64,000 nucleotides of DNA from Mucilaginibacter sp. cycad4 (GTDB taxonomy: Bacteria; Bacteroidota; Bacteroidia; Sphingobacteriales; Sphingobacteriaceae): the NCBI RefSeq assembly GCF_034263275.1, contig NZ_CP139559.1, forward strand, positions 3,906,001-3,970,000, given 5' to 3'. Of this stretch, positions 60,221 through 64,000 are shown in pieces; the first letter of the stretch is position 1; every line of letters starts with the position of its first letter. Below the pieces are notes generated by a model. That model saw only the letters and a list, made by a program, of their open reading frames with translations. It was not told the origin of the DNA and ran no database searches. The translations under genes were made by a program, and so were the position numbers.

Positions 60221-60997
60221 TTAAAACTGTACACCCCACCTCTCTTCAATCCCCAATCCAAATAAAGCAAAATCATATTTAACCGGATCATTCGGGTCAA
60301 GCTCACGGAGCCTTTCGGTTAGTTCAACTGCTGTTTGCCAGTCGGTTTGTTTGCGGGTAATGAGGTTGAGTTTGCGGGAAACTCTGTCAACATGCAGATC
60401 AAGCGGGCAGATCAGGTCGTCAGGTTTTATGCGGTTCCAGATACCGAAATCAACGCCATTATCATCTTTGCGTACCATCCATCGTAAAAACATGTTCAGG
60501 CGTTTACAGGTTGATTTTTGCGAAGGCGACGATACATGCTTTTTGGTACGATGAGGAAAATCAGGTAAAGAAAAGAAGTATGAGCGAAAGCCCCCCAGCC
60601 CCCTAAAGGGGGAGTAAGCACCGTCTTCGGGAATAAATGCGTCTTCTAACGATTCAAACCGTTCATAATGCTGCCTGAAAAATGCGATGAAGTACAATGT
60701 ATCCACATCATTAAAAGTGCGGTGCTTAAATTGCAACAGCTTTTTCAGGTCAGGCTCTTCGTGATTGATGATAAAATCATAAGGCGCACCATCCATCAGG
60801 ACTATCAGTTCTTTACATTTTTTGATGATGGTAACCCGTTGCCCCCAGGCTAAAGTAGCAGCCCAAAAGCCCATGATCTCGATATCTTGCTTTTGGCTAA
60901 ACATATGCGGGATGGTTACCGGATCATTCTCAATAAATTCGGGGCGGTTATATTGGGCTACTTTAGCATCGAGGAAAGCTTTGAGGTTTTCGGTCAT
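60221..60997 (-). CDS. TIGR02757 (DUF2400) family protein with inserted repeat peptide
   Basis: A 258-residue cytoplasmic protein of unknown function, recognised by FIENDPVTIPHMFSQKQDIE, GFWAATLAWGQRVTIIKKCK, CKRLNMFLRWMVRKDDNGVD, FGIWNRIKPDDLICPLDLHV and DRVSRKLNLITRKQTDWQTA. The helical fold recalls HhH-type DNA-binding proteins. A short segment YSPFRGLGGF, coded by a C-rich/G-rich repeat, lies before the conserved SLPDFPHRTKKHVSSP region and is not a normal part of the family. The palindromic GGTTGATT repeat cluster lies upstream. Confidence 0.85.
   Translation of the reverse strand: MTENLKAFLDAKVAQYNRPEFIENDPVTIPHMFSQKQDIEIMGFWAATLAWGQRVTIIKKCKELIVLMDGAPYDFIINHEEPDLKKLLQFKHRTFNDVDTLYFIAFFRQHYERFESLEDAFIPEDGAYSPFRGLGGFRSYFFSLPDFPHRTKKHVSSPSQKSTCKRLNMFLRWMVRKDDNGVDFGIWNRIKPDDLICPLDLHVDRVSRKLNLITRKQTDWQTAVELTERLRELDPNDPVKYDFALFGLGIEERWGVQF
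60589..60614. repeat. AGCCCCCTAAAGGGGGAG-type repeat inside the TIGR02757 gene
   Basis: CCCCCCAGCCCCCTAAAGGG followed by GGAG forms a small palindrome (CCCCCTAAAGGGGG). It reads as SPFRGLGGF on the minus strand. This motif is a recurrent Bacteroidota repeat. The frame is kept. Confidence 0.65.
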
Positions 60998-61082
60998 GAT
61001 TTAAATGGTGAGTGGTTGATTAGGTTGATTAAGTGAGTGGTTAAAACCAACTACTCACCTAATCAACCATTCACTTAATCAA
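60998..61082. repeat. GGTTGATT/AATCAACC repeat cluster I
   Basis: GTGAGTGGTTGATTAGGTTG and ATTAAGTGAGTGGTT on one side face AACTACTCACCTAATCAACC and ATTCACTTAATCAAC on the other, so the RNA folds into an imperfect hairpin. It fills the 85-bp gap between metB and the TIGR02757 gene, and may act as the metB terminator. Confidence 0.75.
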
Positions 61083-62222
61083 CTAAGCAAGAGCTTGCTT
61101 AATATCCTCCAGCAAATCCTCGATATCTTCTACTCCTACACTTAAACGCAAAAGATTATCAACCACACCAGCTTTTTCACGTTCGGCTTTGGGGATTGAA
61201 CCGTGGGTCATGCTTACCGGGTGATTGATTAGCGATTCCACACCGCCTAATGATTCGGCTAATGAAAATACTTTGAATGACGATGCAATGCGGAACGTTT
61301 CCTGCAAATCGGCACCTTTCAGTACGATACTGATCATGCCCCCAAAATCGCGCATTTGTTTTTTTGCGATGTCATGATTTGGATGATCGGTAAAACCAGG
61401 CCAGTAGATCTTTTCAACTTTAGGGTGATCTTTCAAAAATTCAGCTATCTGGCGGCCGTTCTCGCAATGCGCTTTCATGCGCAGGTGCAGGGTTTTGATA
61501 CCACGCAACACCAGGAAGCTATCCATTGGACCCGGCGTAGCGCCACAGGCATTATAAATGAACCAAAGCTTTTTATAAAGCTCTTCATCATTCAGCATCA
61601 GTGCACCCATTACCACATCGCTATGGCCGCCTATGTATTTGGTTACCGAGTGCATCACAATATCAGCACCCAGATCAATCGGGTTTTGCAGGTAAGGCGA
61701 TGCAAAGGTATTATCCACCACAAAAAGCAGGTTCTTTTCTTTGGTAATCTTACCAATAGCTTCTACATCCACAATGCGCATGGTTGGGTTAGTTGGCGTT
61801 TCTATCCAAACCAATTTGGTTTTATCATTAACGTGGGCACGCACAAGCTCCGGATCAGACAGATCCAAAAAATGAAACTTAATACCATAGTTAGCAAAGA
61901 TCTTGGTAAAGATCCGGTATGAACCACCATAAAGGTCGTTACCTGTAATTACTTCATCGCCTGGCGCAAGCAGTTTCATTACTGCATCGGTAGCACCCAT
62001 ACCGCTTGAAAAGGCAAGGCCAAACTTTGCATTTTCCAAAGCCGCCAAACAATCTTCAAGCGCCTTACGGGTAGGGTTAGTACCACGCGAGTACTCATAA
62101 CCCTTATTATCCCCCGGCGATTTTTGCCAGTAGGTAGATGTCTGATATATCGGCGTCATGATAGCGCCTGTAGTTGGATCGGGCTCCTGCCCTGCGTGTA
62201 TTGCTTTAGTTGCGAATTTCAT
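61083..62222 (-). CDS. metB: cystathionine gamma-synthase / PLP-dependent trans-sulfuration enzyme
   Basis: A 379-residue PLP enzyme joining an activated homoserine with cysteine in methionine synthesis. Hallmarks are TKAIHAGQEPDPTTGAIMTP, IYQTSTYWQKSPGDNKGYEY, SRGTNPTRKALEDCLAALE, FSSGMGATDAVMKLLAPGDE, VVDNTFASPYLQNPIDLGAD, the PLP-binding lysine in VMHSVTKYIGGHSDV, and SLGGVESLINHPVSMTH. Cystathionine gamma-lyase cannot be excluded from sequence. It is bracketed by GGTTGATT repeat clusters on both sides. Confidence 0.9.
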   Translation of the reverse strand: MKFATKAIHAGQEPDPTTGAIMTPIYQTSTYWQKSPGDNKGYEYSRGTNPTRKALEDCLAALENAKFGLAFSSGMGATDAVMKLLAPGDEVITGNDLYGGSYRIFTKIFANYGIKFHFLDLSDPELVRAHVNDKTKLVWIETPTNPTMRIVDVEAIGKITKEKNLLFVVDNTFASPYLQNPIDLGADIVMHSVTKYIGGHSDVVMGALMLNDEELYKKLWFIYNACGATPGPMDSFLVLRGIKTLHLRMKAHCENGRQIAEFLKDHPKVEKIYWPGFTDHPNHDIAKKQMRDFGGMISIVLKGADLQETFRIASSFKVFSLAESLGGVESLINHPVSMTHGSIPKAEREKAGVVDNLLRLSVGVEDIEDLLEDIKQALA

Positions 62223-62352
62223 ATTTGGTGATTGGTTGATTGGTTGATTGAGTGAGTGGTTGTCTTTTTTAGTGAGTGGTTGATTGGTTGATTAAGTGAG
62301 TGGTTGTTAGCATTTTTTAAATTAACCATTCTCCAAATCAACCACTCACCAT
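62223..62352. repeat. GGTTGATT/AATCAACC repeat cluster II
   Basis: Several copies of GATTGGTTGATTGGTTGATT and GTGAGTGGTTG on the left face AATTAACCATTCTCCAAATC and AACCACTCACCATTCACG on the right. It fills the 130-bp gap between the four-helix-bundle gene and metB. Confidence 0.75.
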
Positions 62353-62724
62353 TCACGCCCCATCAACTTTCTTACTTTTTAAATATTGAATGTAACCGTT
62401 TATTAATCTCAGGCAACTATCGTATTCTGCCTGAAACTGCTGTAGTGTTTCGTTTGTTATAATCTCTTCATCCAACGCTATGATCAAATGGTCGAGTGTT
62501 TCAGTTAACGAACCTCGTGCCATTATACAAAAGCGAATATTGTCCTGGTAATGAAATCTACCGTGTCCCTCTGCTAAATTATTACCAATGGAGCGTGATG
62601 AACGAACAATTTGATCTGTCAGTCTGTACTTTTCTTCAACAGGAAACTCTTTTACAAGCCCGGATATCATATTTCTAATCTTTCTTGCTTGCTTCCATGT
62701 TTCAAGATCAGTGAATGAGGCCAT
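62353..62724 (-). CDS. four-helix-bundle protein (TIGR02436, 23S rRNA IVS-type)
   Basis: A 123-residue helical protein. MASFTDLETWKQARKIRNMI, YRLTDQIVRSSRSIGNNLAE and GHGRFHYQDNIRFCIMARGS are the family signature. These proteins are encoded in rRNA intervening sequences, alone, or as accessory proteins of diversity-generating retroelements (bAvd), and bind nucleic acid. No retroelement is visible nearby. It is bracketed by repeat clusters II and III, as an inserted cassette might be. Confidence 0.88.
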   Translation of the reverse strand: MASFTDLETWKQARKIRNMISGLVKEFPVEEKYRLTDQIVRSSRSIGNNLAEGHGRFHYQDNIRFCIMARGSLTETLDHLIIALDEEIITNETLQQFQAEYDSCLRLINGYIQYLKSKKVDGA

Positions 62725-62898
62725 CGAATATTAATTTAGTGATTGGTTACTTAGGTTAAACAGATTATAAAATTATTAAGAAACACAGACTACTGCAAAT
62801 GGAGCTTAAAACCAACCACTCACCTAATCAACTCAATCAATCATTCACCCAAAATAAACCACTCACCTAATCAACCCAATCAACCACCCACCTAAAGC
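62725..62898. repeat. GGTTGATT/AATCAACC repeat cluster III
   Basis: Units AACCACTCACCTAATCAAC (twice), CAATCAATCATTCACC and CCAATCAACCACCCACC lie at 62812-62895, with GTGATTGGTTACTTAGGTT near 62739-62757 as the opposite arm. It separates proS from the four-helix-bundle gene. Together with clusters I and II it marks the borders of each gene here. Confidence 0.75.
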
Positions 62899-64000
62899 TT
62901 AATACGCCCTTGCAAATAAAACCCGCTGTGCAGACGGTTTACCGGTAAAAATACATTTACCTTCTTCCTGTTTGTTATCCAAAGGTATGCAACGGATTGT
63001 CGCCTTAGTTTCCTCTTTTATTTTTTGTTCGGTTTCGGATGTGCCATCCCAATGGGCGCTGATAAAGCCTGGTTGCTCGTCAAGCATGCGTTTAAACTCA
63101 TCCCAGGTATCAACCTCGGTCATATTTTCGGCGCGAAAATCGAATGCTTTTTTGTAGATGTTGTTCTGGATCTCTTCCAGCAGGTTTTCTATTTTGCCGG
63201 CAAGGCCTTCCTGCGTGGTAGTCTCCTTGGTTTTAGTATCACGGCGGGCCAGCTCAACAGTTCCGCTCTGCATATCACGGCTGCCAATGGCTACACGCAA
63301 TGGCACACCTTTCAGCTCGTACTCGGCAAATTTAGCTCCCGGGCGATGGGTATCGCGGTTATCAAATTTTACCGAAATGCCTTTGCCCTTAAGCTCTTTT
63401 TTTAACGAATCAACGTAAGCGCTTATATTATCCAGCTCTTCCTGATGTTTATAAATTGGCACTACTACCACCTGTATTGGCGCCAGTTTTGGAGGCAATA
63501 CAAGGCCGGCATCATCACTATGGGCCATGATCAGCGCACCTATCAAACGGGTTGATACCCCCCATGAGGTTGCCCAAACGTGTTCAATTTTATTTTCCTT
63601 ATTGGTGAACTTCACATCAAACGCCTTAGCAAAATTCTGCCCCAAAAAGTGCGATGTGCCGGCTTGCAAAGCTTTACCATCCTGCATCAGCGCCTCTATA
63701 CAATAAGTATCCAAAGCACCGGCAAAGCGCTCATTAGCTGTCTTACGGCCTTTTACTACAGGTAAAGCCATCCAGTTTTCGGCAAAATCGGCATACACGT
63801 TCAGCATTTGCTCAGTCTCGGCTATAGCCTCATCGGCTGTTGCGTGGGCAGTGTGGCCTTCCTGCCATAAAAATTCACTGGTACGTAAAAACAAACGCGT
63901 GCGCATTTCCCAGCGCATTACGTTGGCCCATTGGTTAACCAGGATAGGCAGGTCGCGGTATGATTGGATCCAGCCTTTGTAAGTGTTCCAGATAATGGTT
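62899..64000 (-). CDS. proS: prolyl-tRNA synthetase, C-terminal part
   Basis: The gene runs off the right edge; the reading frame continues past 63918 into NQWANVMRWEMRTRLFLRTS, class II motif 2. Visible parts include EFLWQEGHTAHATADEA, GTSHFLGQNFAKAFDV, VWATSWGVSTRLIGALIMAH (motif 3 region) and an anticodon-binding domain (VVVPIYKHQEELDNISAYVD). The C-terminal domain ends with a conserved FARAY. This is the archaeal/eukaryote-like ProRS without the editing insertion, which is usual in Bacteroidota. Confidence 0.95.
   Translation of the reverse strand, partial: TIIWNTYKGWIQSYRDLPILVNQWANVMRWEMRTRLFLRTSEFLWQEGHTAHATADEAIAETEQMLNVYADFAENWMALPVVKGRKTANERFAGALDTYCIEALMQDGKALQAGTSHFLGQNFAKAFDVKFTNKENKIEHVWATSWGVSTRLIGALIMAHSDDAGLVLPPKLAPIQVVVVPIYKHQEELDNISAYVDSLKKELKGKGISVKFDNRDTHRPGAKFAEYELKGVPLRVAIGSRDMQSGTVELARRDTKTKETTTQEGLAGKIENLLEEIQNNIYKKAFDFRAENMTEVDTWDEFKRMLDEQPGFISAHWDGTSETEQKIKEETKATIRCIPLDNKQEEGKCIFTGKPSAQRVLFARAY

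Noticed and set aside
62353..62724. Diversity-generating retroelement accessory (bAvd)
   Set aside because: No reverse transcriptase, template repeat or variable target gene is visible in this window.

Overview
The window reads as chromosomal DNA of a Sphingobacteriaceae-type Bacteroidota, most like Mucilaginibacter or Pedobacter. The reasons are a Bacteroidota-only (subtype iii) type VI secretion system, an exo-acting pectin locus of GH78, GH2, GH95, GH105, GH28 and CE8 enzymes, MnmE, ProRS and MetB of Bacteroidetes type, and many palindromic intergenic repeats of the kind common in that family. Genus is an inference. I saw no rRNA, tRNA or CRISPR array.

Region 1 (1-23894, all minus strand) is a pectin / rhamnogalacturonan utilization operon. 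It is read from a polygalacturonase (GH28) through a pectin methylesterase (CE8), an unsaturated galacturonyl hydrolase (GH105), tagaturonate reductase (uxaB), altronate dehydratase (uxaA), a zinc alcohol dehydrogenase, an MGH1-like hydrolase, an unassigned exo-hydrolase, GH95, GH2 and GH78, to a GH43-like propeller protein cut by the window edge. Most enzymes carry export signals, while the uronate enzymes are cytoplasmic, so extracellular or periplasmic depolymerisation feeds cytoplasmic galacturonate catabolism. A near-perfect LacI-type palindrome lies about 115 bp upstream of the first gene. No SusC/SusD pair is visible. A GH51 arabinofuranosidase stands alone at 54458-56467.

Region 2 (24128 to about 51577) is a T6SS-iii locus. 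The minus-strand arm runs from two TssO-like membrane proteins through tssP, tssR, tssH (ClpV), tssB and tssC, then a flavodoxin-fold gene, two hcp (tssD) genes, a lysozyme-like protein, a lipoprotein, vgrG, an unrecognised gene, a PAAR-like/HNH effector, a SUKH-type immunity protein and a PoNi-type (DUF1911) immunity protein. The plus-strand arm holds tssE, tssF, tssN and tssK, with tssG inverted between tssF and tssN. A minus-strand trio (TPR-like plus two ankyrin-repeat proteins) follows tssK. No TssQ lipoprotein is obvious. The most interesting cargo is the lysozyme-like protein followed 3 bp later by a lipoprotein, which I read as a possible peptidoglycan-hydrolase effector and periplasmic immunity pair.

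Region 3 (51716-64000) is mostly chromosomal background: a small membrane protein, a TPR-TM-LuxR regulator, GH51, mnmE, a nucleoid-associated protein, a frameshifted lipoprotein, a TIGR02757 protein, cystathionine gamma-synthase, a four-helix-bundle protein and proS (cut by the window edge).

Across the whole window lie at least seven families of imperfect palindromic repeats. Three of them sit in frame inside coding genes (the GH2 enzyme, MnmE and the TIGR02757 protein), adding peptide segments the families do not normally have. This is the strongest signal not explained by ordinary gene content.
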